A stretch of 9,895 nucleotides of DNA, taken from assembly GCA_024644775.1 (NCBI GenBank), contig JAHEHB010000185.1, positions 1 to 9,895 of the forward strand. Reading direction: 5' to 3'. Of the stretch, positions 1-7,175 are shown in pieces. Below the pieces are notes generated by a model, which worked only from the letters and a program-made list of their open reading frames with translations, was not told the origin of the DNA and did not search any database. This stretch comes from Deltaproteobacteria bacterium. Its GTDB lineage: Bacteria > Desulfobacterota > Desulfobacteria > Desulfobacterales > SURF-15. The position numbers were made by a program, and so were the translations under genes. Every line of letters starts with the position of its first letter. Position 1 is the first letter of the stretch.

Positions 1-170
1 TTGATAAACTCGTAAAAAGTCCTAAAACCGTCATGCCGGACTTGATCCCCGCTAAGAACGGGATCTTCGACCGGCATCCAGAAGTCATTGAATTTACTGG
101 ATTCCTCCTGGACTCGATCCGGTATCTACCGGAATGACATAAAAACGTCATTTTCGACTTTTTGCGCAAC
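1..170. repeat. MITE-like nested palindromic intergenic repeat
   Basis: Non-coding stretch built of nested inverted repeats. The outer arms are 11-21 (CGTAAAAAGTC) and 156-166 (GACTTTTTGCG), 10 of 11 paired. Inside them, 30-39 (GTCATGCCGG) pairs with 129-138 (CCGGAATGAC), 9 of 10. Two local hairpins sit within. The first has ATGCCGG 33-39 with CCGGCAT 71-77, enclosing GATCCC 44-49 with GGGATC 60-65. The second has TCCGGT 118-123 with ACCGGA 128-133 around a 4-nt loop. Such cloverleaf-like elements resemble small non-autonomous repeats scattered between genes in Desulfobacterales; that comparison is from memory. No transposase is present, and the left edge may be cut by the window. It lies just 3' of the glycyl radical enzyme gene, so its RNA copy could fold and end or protect that transcript. 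Confidence 0.6.
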
Positions 171-190
171 CATCTACCTTAGTCTTCAAT

Positions 191-2596
191 TTAAACAGAA
201 TGCTCCGTCCGGGCGATAATTTGATCCTGCAGTTTTTCATCCAATGTTGTGAAAAGGGCGCTATAGCCGGCCACTTTTACAATAAGATTGTTATACTTTT
301 CCGGATTTTTTTTCGCTTCTTTCAGTGTTTCAGCGGATACAATATTAAATTGAACTTGCATCCCCTTTAGATCGAAAAACCCTTTTACCAGGGCTGCAAA
401 TTTTGCAATCCGTTCGTCACCGCTCACAGCCGTGGGATGTAATTTCACATTCAGGATGGTGCCATTGGTCGCTTTGGCGTGATCCAATTTGGCCACGGAT
501 TTCAGTGTTGCGGTAACACCGTTTCGATCCGTTCCGGCCATGGGAGAAATATTGTCTGCGGTCGGCTCACCAGTCGACCTACCATCCGGTGTTGCGCCGA
601 TTGACTCGCCTGTGTATGCATTGGCAGAAAGCGTTTGCGGTGTCGGACAATAGTGCCCACCTCGAGAAGGTACGTACCGAGTGATGCCGGTGCAGAACCA
701 ATCCAGTACATTGGCCACCATTCTATCAACCGCATCTTCATCATTACCGTACTTGGCAGATTCAAGGAGCATCTTTTTGATTCGTGGGCCCTTTTGTCCT
801 TCGAAGTTTGTTTCTAAGGCCAGTTTTAACTCGTCTAATGTGATTTGTTTTTCATCAAAAACAAGCTTTTTGATATTAAATAATGAATTGCCGACGTTAA
901 CGGTTCCGTGACCCAGCACGATGGTATTCTGATAATTCGGTCCACCGCCTTCTTCTACATCTTTACCGTATTGAATACGATAGTCGAGAACAGAAGATAA
1001 GAATGGTGTTGGTGCTAAACGCGCATAGGCCTTGCTGGTGATGGTGTCCAGTACCGGTGCTACACCCAAATAAAACTCAAGCTGTTTTTTAAACTCATTT
1101 TCCACATCCAGATAGGATGTAAATTCGTCCAAATTGCCGGTCCCGGAACAAACCGTCGCGCCGGTTTTAGGATTTTTCCCGTTGTTTAAAGCAAGCTCTA
1201 ATATCTTCAACAAATTGAAATGGCAGGTGCCTCCCGTAATGGTATTGTGCTTGCCCGGCACCAGGAGTTCCGAGCAGCCGTCAATCGCCCAATCCCTTGC
1301 ATCTTCTTGGGTCACACCGGTACTCATCAGTGAAGGAACGGCAACCTCATCATTAAAAAATCCCGGGAATCCTCCGCCGTGTTCGACAACCGCCTTACCG
1401 CAAGCAATCATAAATTCTTGAGGAGATCGGTCGTGAATTCTGGCCACAACGGTCGGTTCCTGCATTTTTACCTCCGCCATAGCGTCGAGAACAAGGTATG
1501 TGAAAACATTGGTCGCATCGGTCCCATCGCGATGTTGTCCGCCGACTGTGACTGTCTGAAACATGGGATAACCATGCATGACACGGGTATGAGACATTTG
1601 CCGGGCCTTTTTGATCTCATTGCATTTAATGATAAAACACTGGATGAGCTCTTTGGCAGACTCGTTCGTGATTTTGCCGGATTCAACATCTTCTATGTAA
1701 AAAGGCGCCATATATTGATCAAACCGTCCCAGAGACATTGAATGGCCGTTGCTTTCGATCTGCAAAATGAGTTGGACAAACCAACAGGATTGTATGGCTT
1801 CCCACAGGGTTTCTGCCGGATACGCGGGCACCTTTGCGCAGATGGCTGCCATCTGTTTAAATTCTTGCCTTCGCGCTTCATCCGGTTCCTGGCTGGCTAA
1901 TTTGGCCGCCTCGTCGCTGAATCGTTCGGCAAATTTAATGGCCCCATTTAAAACAATGTTCAGAGATTTTAAGAAGAACAGTTTTTCGATTGCCTCGGGA
2001 TTCTGCAGTTGCTGTTCTGTCTTCTCTATTTCTCTTCTTGCTTCATCGGTAATCCCGTTTAACCCCAGATTCAATACTTTATCAAAGTTGGCAATGACAT
2101 GACCATCCCCCGATGTAACTTTGCCCGAATTGGTGACCGCTTGATTGAGTACCGCATTTTCCGGATCCCACGCTTTCAAAATATTCGCCGGTAAGCTCAA
2201 TAAAATCTCTTCTTTTACGTGGTCATAATAACTTCTCCCTCGCCAAAAATCGAAAACATCCTGTAGTTTGGATTTGGTTTCGTCGGTAACCAAATACTTG
2301 TCCAGTTCTCTTGTGGGTAGAGAATCCAGCTCTCTTTCCATCCATTGAACCCCGTATTCAGGAAACACCGGAGATGCCACTTGTTTTTCGCCAGGATTTC
2401 CGGCAATCAACTCCCCGGGTTTGATAAAGATCGTCATATTTTCAAGGATATGTGAAAGTGCTTTTGCTCTCCGGATAACGACAGGTGATCCTTCGGTGCC
2501 TCGCCAGGACTCGGTTAAAAGACATGCCCGTTCATGACAGAGATACGGTAGCGCGGAGAGAACATTTTCCCGTAATTCGGTTATTCTTTTATTCAT
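191..2596 (-). CDS. Glycyl radical enzyme (pyruvate formate-lyase superfamily), substrate unknown
   Basis: An 801-residue protein, normal length for the family. The N-terminal PFL-like barrel domain covers about residues 10-650 and the glycyl radical domain the last 130 or so. The thiyl-radical cysteine is Cys441 in DGCSELLVPGK. It is followed by Ser442 and Glu443, giving the CxE pattern of the dehydratase/lyase branch (glycerol and propanediol dehydratases, choline lyase, HypD, isethionate lyase) rather than the Cys-Cys pair of true pyruvate formate-lyase. The fingerprint GATPDGR is at 667-673. The radical glycine is Gly777 in IVKVAGYSALF, where the usual Arg three residues before Gly is Lys774. 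The enzyme is expected to be cytosolic, oxygen-sensitive and activated by a radical-SAM activase; none is encoded in the window, though it could lie beyond the left edge. The start is supported by GGAG nine bases upstream. Family call is firm; the substrate cannot be read from sequence. Confidence 0.93.
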   Translation of the reverse strand: MNKRITELRENVLSALPYLCHERACLLTESWRGTEGSPVVIRRAKALSHILENMTIFIKPGELIAGNPGEKQVASPVFPEYGVQWMERELDSLPTRELDKYLVTDETKSKLQDVFDFWRGRSYYDHVKEEILLSLPANILKAWDPENAVLNQAVTNSGKVTSGDGHVIANFDKVLNLGLNGITDEARREIEKTEQQLQNPEAIEKLFFLKSLNIVLNGAIKFAERFSDEAAKLASQEPDEARRQEFKQMAAICAKVPAYPAETLWEAIQSCWFVQLILQIESNGHSMSLGRFDQYMAPFYIEDVESGKITNESAKELIQCFIIKCNEIKKARQMSHTRVMHGYPMFQTVTVGGQHRDGTDATNVFTYLVLDAMAEVKMQEPTVVARIHDRSPQEFMIACGKAVVEHGGGFPGFFNDEVAVPSLMSTGVTQEDARDWAIDGCSELLVPGKHNTITGGTCHFNLLKILELALNNGKNPKTGATVCSGTGNLDEFTSYLDVENEFKKQLEFYLGVAPVLDTITSKAYARLAPTPFLSSVLDYRIQYGKDVEEGGGPNYQNTIVLGHGTVNVGNSLFNIKKLVFDEKQITLDELKLALETNFEGQKGPRIKKMLLESAKYGNDEDAVDRMVANVLDWFCTGITRYVPSRGGHYCPTPQTLSANAYTGESIGATPDGRSTGEPTADNISPMAGTDRNGVTATLKSVAKLDHAKATNGTILNVKLHPTAVSGDERIAKFAALVKGFFDLKGMQVQFNIVSAETLKEAKKNPEKYNNLIVKVAGYSALFTTLDEKLQDQIIARTEHSV

Positions 2597-2736
2597 TTTG
2601 TTTCACTCCGTTTAGTTATGCTCAAAATTTTATCCTCGGAATATCAACTATATGCCTGCAGTTAATCCGCCTGCGGCGGATCGCACGCCTTGATCTCGAC
2701 CAAAATCCCTCGTTTCTGGACGGACACCAACTATGA
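2597..2736. other. Intergenic spacer with GC-rich hairpin (2666-2680)
   Basis: Spacer between the stop codon of the DinB-like gene and the start of the glycyl radical enzyme gene, both on the minus strand. It contains a perfect 6-bp palindrome with a 3-nt loop, TCCGCC-TGC-GGCGGA, at 2666-2680. No run of T follows on the minus strand, so it is not a standard intrinsic terminator. It may be a small repeat or an attenuating or processing hairpin. I see no convincing sigma-70 or sigma-54 promoter for the glycyl radical enzyme here, so the gene may use an unrecognised promoter or be read through from 3198. Confidence 0.4.
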
Positions 2737-3198
2737 TTACCCGGCGACGGCTGTTTTTAACTGCTCCAGATGATCATTATCGTGGCGAACCATGAGTTCT
2801 ACGACGTTGGTGATGGTCATTCGGCCGTGTTTTGAATGAATGCCGGCGCGTTCCCATTGTTCGGGTTGCAATGTTTTTAGAAATTCTATATTTTCCTCGC
2901 GTCGCTTCCGAAATGCCGATAGCGCCTCGGTAGCATCATTCCTCATGTATTGTCTATCTGTTGCCCATCGATCCGCATCGGCTGCCGGAAATTTGTACTC
3001 ATCCACAGCGAGAATAGTCTGAAATCTAAAAAAGAAAGCTTCATCGACATCTCGCATGTGACAGATAATTTCCACCGCCGCCCAATTTTTTCCATCCGGG
3101 CGTTTCTTCAATGTTTCAGCAGGTACCCCCCCAATGACCGCGGCATATTTATCAGCGGCTCCTACCAATTGGGTCATAAGTTCATCGTAATTTGACAT
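2737..3198 (-). CDS. DinB/YfiT-like metal-binding four-helix-bundle protein
   Basis: A 153-residue protein of the DinB superfamily. The family's metal-binding histidine triad is visible: His47 in ICHMRDVDE at the end of helix 2, and His139 plus His143 in RHDNDH in the last helix. Length and helix pattern match small DinB_2-type proteins. Family members are cytosolic. Some are thiol-dependent (bacillithiol, mycothiol) transferases or hydrolases, but most are uncharacterised; no substrate can be assigned here. An in-frame ATG lies 24 bases further upstream, but the start at 3198 is preferred because AAAGGAG (3206-3212) sits seven bases before it, and MSNYDELM is a typical N-terminus. It is the gene upstream of the glycyl radical enzyme on the same strand, 140 bp away; co-transcription is possible but not evident. 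Confidence 0.85.
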   Translation of the reverse strand: MSNYDELMTQLVGAADKYAAVIGGVPAETLKKRPDGKNWAAVEIICHMRDVDEAFFFRFQTILAVDEYKFPAADADRWATDRQYMRNDATEALSAFRKRREENIEFLKTLQPEQWERAGIHSKHGRMTITNVVELMVRHDNDHLEQLKTAVAG

Positions 3199-3205
3199 TT
3201 GGCGT

Positions 3206-3212
3206 CTCCTTT
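3206..3212 (-). promoter_or_regulatory. Ribosome binding site deciding the DinB-like start
   Basis: AAAGGAG on the minus strand, seven bases before the ATG at 3198. The alternative ATG at 3222 would lie upstream of this site and has no comparable Shine-Dalgarno sequence, so the shorter protein is chosen. Confidence 0.75.
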
Positions 3213-3408
3213 CTAAGTTCATTCATCGACATTTTTATACTTAGCAATCTGTTATCGAGAACTGATGCATTAGCCAATACTTTCTCGTACGGCAACTGGC
3301 TTTTGCTGTCAAGGGTCTTCTTTTGTTGAATCTCTTATTACCAACGATTTTCACGTTCGTTTTAACCGTCACATTGATATAAAAGATAGAATTAAATCTT
3401 GCAAAAAA

Positions 3409-3414
3409 TATGAT
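3409..3414 (+). promoter_or_regulatory. Possible -10 box (TATGAT) for the beta-helix gene
   Basis: TATGAT lies in a very AT-rich stretch about 60 bp before the ATG at 3474 and 18 bp before the ATG at 3432. No good TTGACA-like -35 box is found 16-18 bp upstream, so this is a weak proposal. The rest of the divergent spacer 3199-3431 shows no RNA gene or clear operator. Confidence 0.25.
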
Positions 3415-3473
3415 ATGACCCTACCATTAATATGGCAAAAATCCTAAATTTTTTATTAAACAATACATTGACT

Positions 3474-4826
3474 ATGGACGCGAAAATTAACAAGCATTTA
3501 CTTTCTCTGATTGCTTTTACTTTTCTAATATTTTTCCCAATCCATTCTAATGCTCGCACATATAACATTGGCGCTGAGTATCAATATAAAAACCTTGAGG
3601 ATTTGAACTGGGATGCCTTGGAACCAGGAGATATCGTGCGTATCCATTGGAAGAAAGAACCCTATCGAGAAAAATTAGTGATTCGCTGTTCAGGCACAAA
3701 AGAAAAGCCAATAATAATTCGGGGCATTCGAGGACCCTCACGAAATCTCCCGATAATAGATGGGTCAGGAGCAAAACAATTTCAAAAAATGAGATCTTCT
3801 CTAAAGGCAAGAAGAGGTTTGATTATTATTGGAGATGGAATATCTGCTGATAACATCGTTGTTGAAGGACTTGAAATCAGGAATGCCAATAGTTCCTTGA
3901 AGTTTCGATGGGGAACAAATAGGTTCGACTATGCAGACAATGCTGCAGGTATATTTGTTGATAAAAGCAAAAATGTCCAGGTAAAAACATGCAAGATACA
4001 TACCAACGGTATGGGGATTCTTACTGGTCATTACCCAAATGTTGATAAATTCACTCTTTCCACCAGCTTCATTTACAATAATGGCGATTTTAGAGACAAA
4101 CCAGAGGGGCAAAGAGGGCAAAATCATAATGTATATCTTAGTGCAAGAAGTACAGTTGTTCAGTTCAGCCGTTTTGGCGAGCTTCATTCAGATGGGAACA
4201 ACATAAAAAGCCGCAGTCAGAAAGCAATCATAAGGTATAATTGGATTGAAGGAGGAATGAGTCGTCAAATAGATCTTGTAGAGTACAAAGAATATGAAAA
4301 GGCTGATGCATTCGTTTACGGTAATGTGATCGTTCAAGGTGAAAAGGTGTTGAATCCTAAAATGATTTTATTCGGAGGGGACATTGGAGGAAGCAGAGGC
4401 GGTACTTTATATTTTTTTAATAACACAGTGTATGCCAAGTCAGGAAAGCTACATGCCTTCCTCGTTGTCAATAAACCTGATTGTAATGCAATCTTGAAAA
4501 ATAACTTTATGTTAGGGAAACCTAATATATGGATAGGAAGTGGAAATGTTACGGGATCGAACAATCTCTTCCCGCATGGTGCTAATACAAATGGTTTTAC
4601 AAATACGTTCTTTGGGGGCCACGAACAAAAGATAGATTATGGTTTAATATCTTATTTTCCCAAACCAAACTCATTCCTAATAGACCGAGGCACTTTAAAC
4701 GTTCCTGCAAAAATAAAATATATGCCCCTTCCATTTCCAGGAGGTAAAAAACGGCCATTTGATAACCGCATAGATATTGGCGCTTTCGAAATGCCAAAAA
4801 AAAGAAAAAAGCGCATCAGAAATTGA
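3474..4826 (+). CDS. Secreted right-handed parallel beta-helix protein
   Basis: A 450-residue protein with a Sec signal peptide. A lysine-bearing n-region (MDAKINKH) leads into a hydrophobic core at about residues 9-23 and a likely cleavage after SNA at 27. The rest shows the coil pattern of pectate-lyase-like beta-helices, with short strands and Asn/Gly/Asp turns (for example NIVVEGLEIRNANSS and GIFVDKSKNVQVKTCKIH). It ends in IDIGAFE, a tail typical of these secreted proteins. Known relatives bind or cleave acidic polysaccharides outside the cytoplasm; no catalytic residues can be assigned. An in-frame ATG at 3432 would give 464 residues, but neither start has a Shine-Dalgarno sequence. I choose 3474 because it gives a normal short n-region. 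The gene is visibly richer in A+T than its neighbours and stands alone on the plus strand, which suggests acquisition by transfer. Confidence 0.8.
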   Translation: MDAKINKHLLSLIAFTFLIFFPIHSNARTYNIGAEYQYKNLEDLNWDALEPGDIVRIHWKKEPYREKLVIRCSGTKEKPIIIRGIRGPSRNLPIIDGSGAKQFQKMRSSLKARRGLIIIGDGISADNIVVEGLEIRNANSSLKFRWGTNRFDYADNAAGIFVDKSKNVQVKTCKIHTNGMGILTGHYPNVDKFTLSTSFIYNNGDFRDKPEGQRGQNHNVYLSARSTVVQFSRFGELHSDGNNIKSRSQKAIIRYNWIEGGMSRQIDLVEYKEYEKADAFVYGNVIVQGEKVLNPKMILFGGDIGGSRGGTLYFFNNTVYAKSGKLHAFLVVNKPDCNAILKNNFMLGKPNIWIGSGNVTGSNNLFPHGANTNGFTNTFFGGHEQKIDYGLISYFPKPNSFLIDRGTLNVPAKIKYMPLPFPGGKKRPFDNRIDIGAFEMPKKRKKRIRN

Positions 4827-4866
4827 ACATACCGGAAGATTTTGAATACACCAAATTATACTAGCA

Positions 4867-4893
4867 GAAATCCGGAAAGAAATAATGGATTTC
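4867..4893 (+). terminator. Hairpin with T-rich tail between convergent genes
   Basis: GAAATCC (4867-4873) pairs perfectly with GGATTTC (4887-4893) around a 13-nt loop. On the plus strand CTACTTTTTC follows, giving a weak intrinsic terminator for the beta-helix gene. The hairpin begins at the base next to the stop codon of the SPFH protein read from the other strand, so the T-run lies inside that gene's end. No T-run follows on the minus strand. The stem is AT-rich and the loop long, so stability is modest. Confidence 0.4.
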
Positions 4894-5967
4894 CTACTTT
4901 TTCTCCGGCACACCCAATTTGGTGGCCATTCCATCCAAATCCAGAAGATCAATATTTATTGTTGAAATGGTTACATCAGAAAACTCAAGATTTTTAGCCG
5001 CCTCAAGCGCAACGATGGTACTGCCGCCCAAACCCTTCATCGCTTGATTACGGAGACCTTCGCCTTCAGCTTCAGATTTTCTTACTAAGAGTTCGCCCAG
5101 GGCGTACTTCTGAGCGGCGACCAGGTCCGCATCTGCTTTTTTCTCGGTAGCATATTTCTCATATTCGGCTTTTATTTTAGCAATCTCACGGTCAGTGTCC
5201 GCCTGCATTCGAATCAATGCAGCTTCTTTTTCTTTTTGAATGATACTCATTATTTTTTGAGTCTCCGCCTCGATGATCTGAGTTTTTCCTCTCATTTCTT
5301 CTGCACGAGCCATTGACTTGTTTAATTCAACTTCTTGATCTGCCAACTTCTTTCTTCGGATTTTATTCTCATATTCCGGATCAAATTGAACATTGCGAAT
5401 AAGCACATCGATGACTTCAACAAAATTATCTTGCAATGATTCCACTAGACGTTTTTTAACCTCTTCCGCCTTTATGCGACGCTCTTGTGGATTGTAAAAA
5501 CCCTCTGTTTTCATCTGACCAAAAAGCCCAATACAGGCACGCTGTGCTTCATTTCGCACAATAATCTTATATTTGATACCGCTACCGGTATCCTCATAAA
5601 GCTTATGAGCCCCGCCCGTCAGAATTCGATATCTTACCGTCACATCGACAGATACCGCATAACCATCCGCCGACTGCACCTGAACATCATCTCGTCCTTT
5701 CATACTGCCTTGTCCAGGGACACGCGTCATTTCCAAAGCTTGCGCGGTGCTATCGAAAAGCACCCATGAATCCACAGGGCCTAGATCCCGATGCCAGCCG
5801 GGACCGAAGTCCTCTTGTACCACGCCTTTTTGACCGAAGACTCCATATTCCTGTGTGCGCACACCGACCATACCGACGGGAATATAAATCGTTACCAGGT
5901 TAATGATGGACCAGAGACCGACAATTACAACAATAACCAGAATTGAAATCGTTTTAATTACTTTCAT
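4894..5967 (-). CDS. SPFH/Band 7 (prohibitin-like) membrane protein B
   Basis: A 357-residue protein with one N-terminal membrane helix (about 5-27), an SPFH/Band 7 domain (about 28-200) and a long charged coiled coil rich in Ala, Glu and Lys (about 205-300). It ends in a short acidic, hydrophobic tail (LLDLDGMATKLG, 340-352). The segment GMVGVRTQEYGVFG after the membrane helix is typical of prohibitin/HflC-like proteins. SPFH proteins oligomerise into rings or cages that organise membrane microdomains and can restrain membrane proteases. It is a clear paralogue of the SPFH protein encoded just upstream, sharing LEMT, KGxDD, VDxxVxYRI and KKLADQ, and is the last gene of the four-gene block, 19 bp after that gene. 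AAAAGGAGATG precedes the start. An NfeD-type partner, common beside some SPFH genes, is absent. Confidence 0.88.
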   Translation of the reverse strand: MKVIKTISILVIVVIVGLWSIINLVTIYIPVGMVGVRTQEYGVFGQKGVVQEDFGPGWHRDLGPVDSWVLFDSTAQALEMTRVPGQGSMKGRDDVQVQSADGYAVSVDVTVRYRILTGGAHKLYEDTGSGIKYKIIVRNEAQRACIGLFGQMKTEGFYNPQERRIKAEEVKKRLVESLQDNFVEVIDVLIRNVQFDPEYENKIRRKKLADQEVELNKSMARAEEMRGKTQIIEAETQKIMSIIQKEKEAALIRMQADTDREIAKIKAEYEKYATEKKADADLVAAQKYALGELLVRKSEAEGEGLRNQAMKGLGGSTIVALEAAKNLEFSDVTISTINIDLLDLDGMATKLGVPEKK

Positions 5968-5986
5968 TTCCTATCATCTCCTTTTA

Positions 5987-7099
5987 CTATTTCCGTACGA
6001 TACTCGCGGGGCCCTTTAGATGTTCGAAACGCTCAACGTTGCTTTGAATCGTAAACGGCTTTCCGGTAAAAGCTATTTTTTTTAGTTTCTTGGCATATTC
6101 CAGTTTAACCATATTCCGGCCCCCCTCTCCCTCGAGAGCTTCCTTCAATGCCTCGATGCCTTGAGCTTCGGCTTTCTTTCTTGCAAGAATTCCACCTGCG
6201 TTTTTCGTCATTTGGTAGAGGGCTGCTTCCGCACCAATCGTAACTTGATCGAAGTATGCATCCGCACTTTTTTTAACCTTCTCACCCTGCGCCTCTGCAG
6301 CGATAATTTTCTGTCTCATTTGCCCCGTGAACTGCTCTACATCGACATTTTTTTTATTTGTTTCCTCTACAATTACCGTATTCTGGCGTTGTTTTGCAGC
6401 AAGCGCCTTAGATTTTTCCTCCAAGACACCCTGGTCCGCAAGTTTTTTCTTTTTTATCATCTCCTCATATTCCTTGTAGAAATGAGGTTTCTGGGGAATG
6501 ACAATGCTGTCGATATTTATTCCAAATGGATTGAGCCTACTATTCGATTCTTTTTGAGCCTGCATTATTTTCACATTGCGTTTCGAAGCATCGTAAAATT
6601 CCTCGGTTGTTAGCTCACCCAAGTGATTTCGACAGATTGACCTCGTGTAATCCCTAGCCCACTTGTCCTTAAAATTATCACCCCGTCCGGAGGTTGTAAT
6701 CACGACATCCGCAATCTCAGGGCTGATTCTATACTGAACCTTTAGATCCACATAGACATCGCTGCCATCGATGGTTTTGATCTTTAAATCATCTTTACCT
6801 TTTCGATCCCCTCGACCTTTAATTTCAGTCATTTCAAGCGTTTGAAGTGTTTTATCGAGTACGTAAAAATCGCTGGTTATGCCGTTGTAAATCTTGACAC
6901 CGGATTGATTGATGACGGTAATTTTTCCATTCATTTTGTTTAGCAAAATACCAACCTGCTCTCCTGTCACTCGTCCGATCCGTATCGTTGTAAACAAAAA
7001 AATCACCACCACCAGAAAAGCGATCGCCAACCAGATTAACCCCCCCTTTACAATCTGCTCAAGGGCTTTAAACTGAAGTGATTGTAGTTTTCCATTCAT
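5987..7099 (-). CDS. SPFH/Band 7 (prohibitin-like) membrane protein A
   Basis: A 370-residue protein. A membrane helix spans about residues 18-39 after a short amphipathic N-terminus. The SPFH domain covers about 40-215 and contains LEMTEIKGRG, KGKDD, VDLKVQYRI and LTTEEFYD. A lysine/alanine/glutamate-rich coiled coil follows (about 216-320), then a basic tail. The order matches the neighbouring SPFH protein B, so the two probably arose by duplication and, by analogy with HflK/HflC, may form a mixed oligomer. The tails differ: A ends GPASIVRK, B ends in an acidic helix. The ATG at 7117 is in frame, but AAGGAG at 7109-7114 lies just inside it and is well placed for the ATG at 7099, so the shorter form is preferred. 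It begins 76 bp after the zinc-ribbon gene. Confidence 0.88.
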   Translation of the reverse strand: MNGKLQSLQFKALEQIVKGGLIWLAIAFLVVVIFLFTTIRIGRVTGEQVGILLNKMNGKITVINQSGVKIYNGITSDFYVLDKTLQTLEMTEIKGRGDRKGKDDLKIKTIDGSDVYVDLKVQYRISPEIADVVITTSGRGDNFKDKWARDYTRSICRNHLGELTTEEFYDASKRNVKIMQAQKESNSRLNPFGINIDSIVIPQKPHFYKEYEEMIKKKKLADQGVLEEKSKALAAKQRQNTVIVEETNKKNVDVEQFTGQMRQKIIAAEAQGEKVKKSADAYFDQVTIGAEAALYQMTKNAGGILARKKAEAQGIEALKEALEGEGGRNMVKLEYAKKLKKIAFTGKPFTIQSNVERFEHLKGPASIVRK

Positions 7100-7108
7100 G
7101 GTTTGAAA

Positions 7109-7114
7109 CTCCTT
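7109..7114 (-). promoter_or_regulatory. Ribosome binding site deciding the SPFH protein A start
   Basis: AAGGAG on the minus strand, nine bases before the ATG at 7099. It forms codons 2 to 4 of the longer frame that begins at 7117, which itself lacks a Shine-Dalgarno sequence. This makes the downstream ATG the likely start. Confidence 0.7.
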
Positions 7115-7175
7115 CATTCAAAAAGCTAAAATATACGGCCTATGTGTGATCTATTTTTTCCATATTTTTATTCCA

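Noticed and set aside
1..190. CRISPR-like or tRNA-like structure
   Set aside because: The repeats are inverted, not direct and spaced, and no tRNA arms or anticodon loop fit. A palindromic repeat element explains it better.
1379..2102. Plus-strand open frames of 117-120 codons inside the glycyl radical enzyme gene
   Set aside because: They are antisense to the well-conserved enzyme and show no recognisable domain, signal or start signal.
2666..2680. GC-rich palindrome as an intrinsic terminator of the DinB-like gene
   Set aside because: There is no T-run after the stem on the minus strand. It is kept only as a hairpin within the spacer.
3801..4187. Minus-strand open frame of 128 codons inside the beta-helix gene
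   Set aside because: The plus-strand product has a signal peptide and regular beta-helix coils. The antisense frame has no coherent features.
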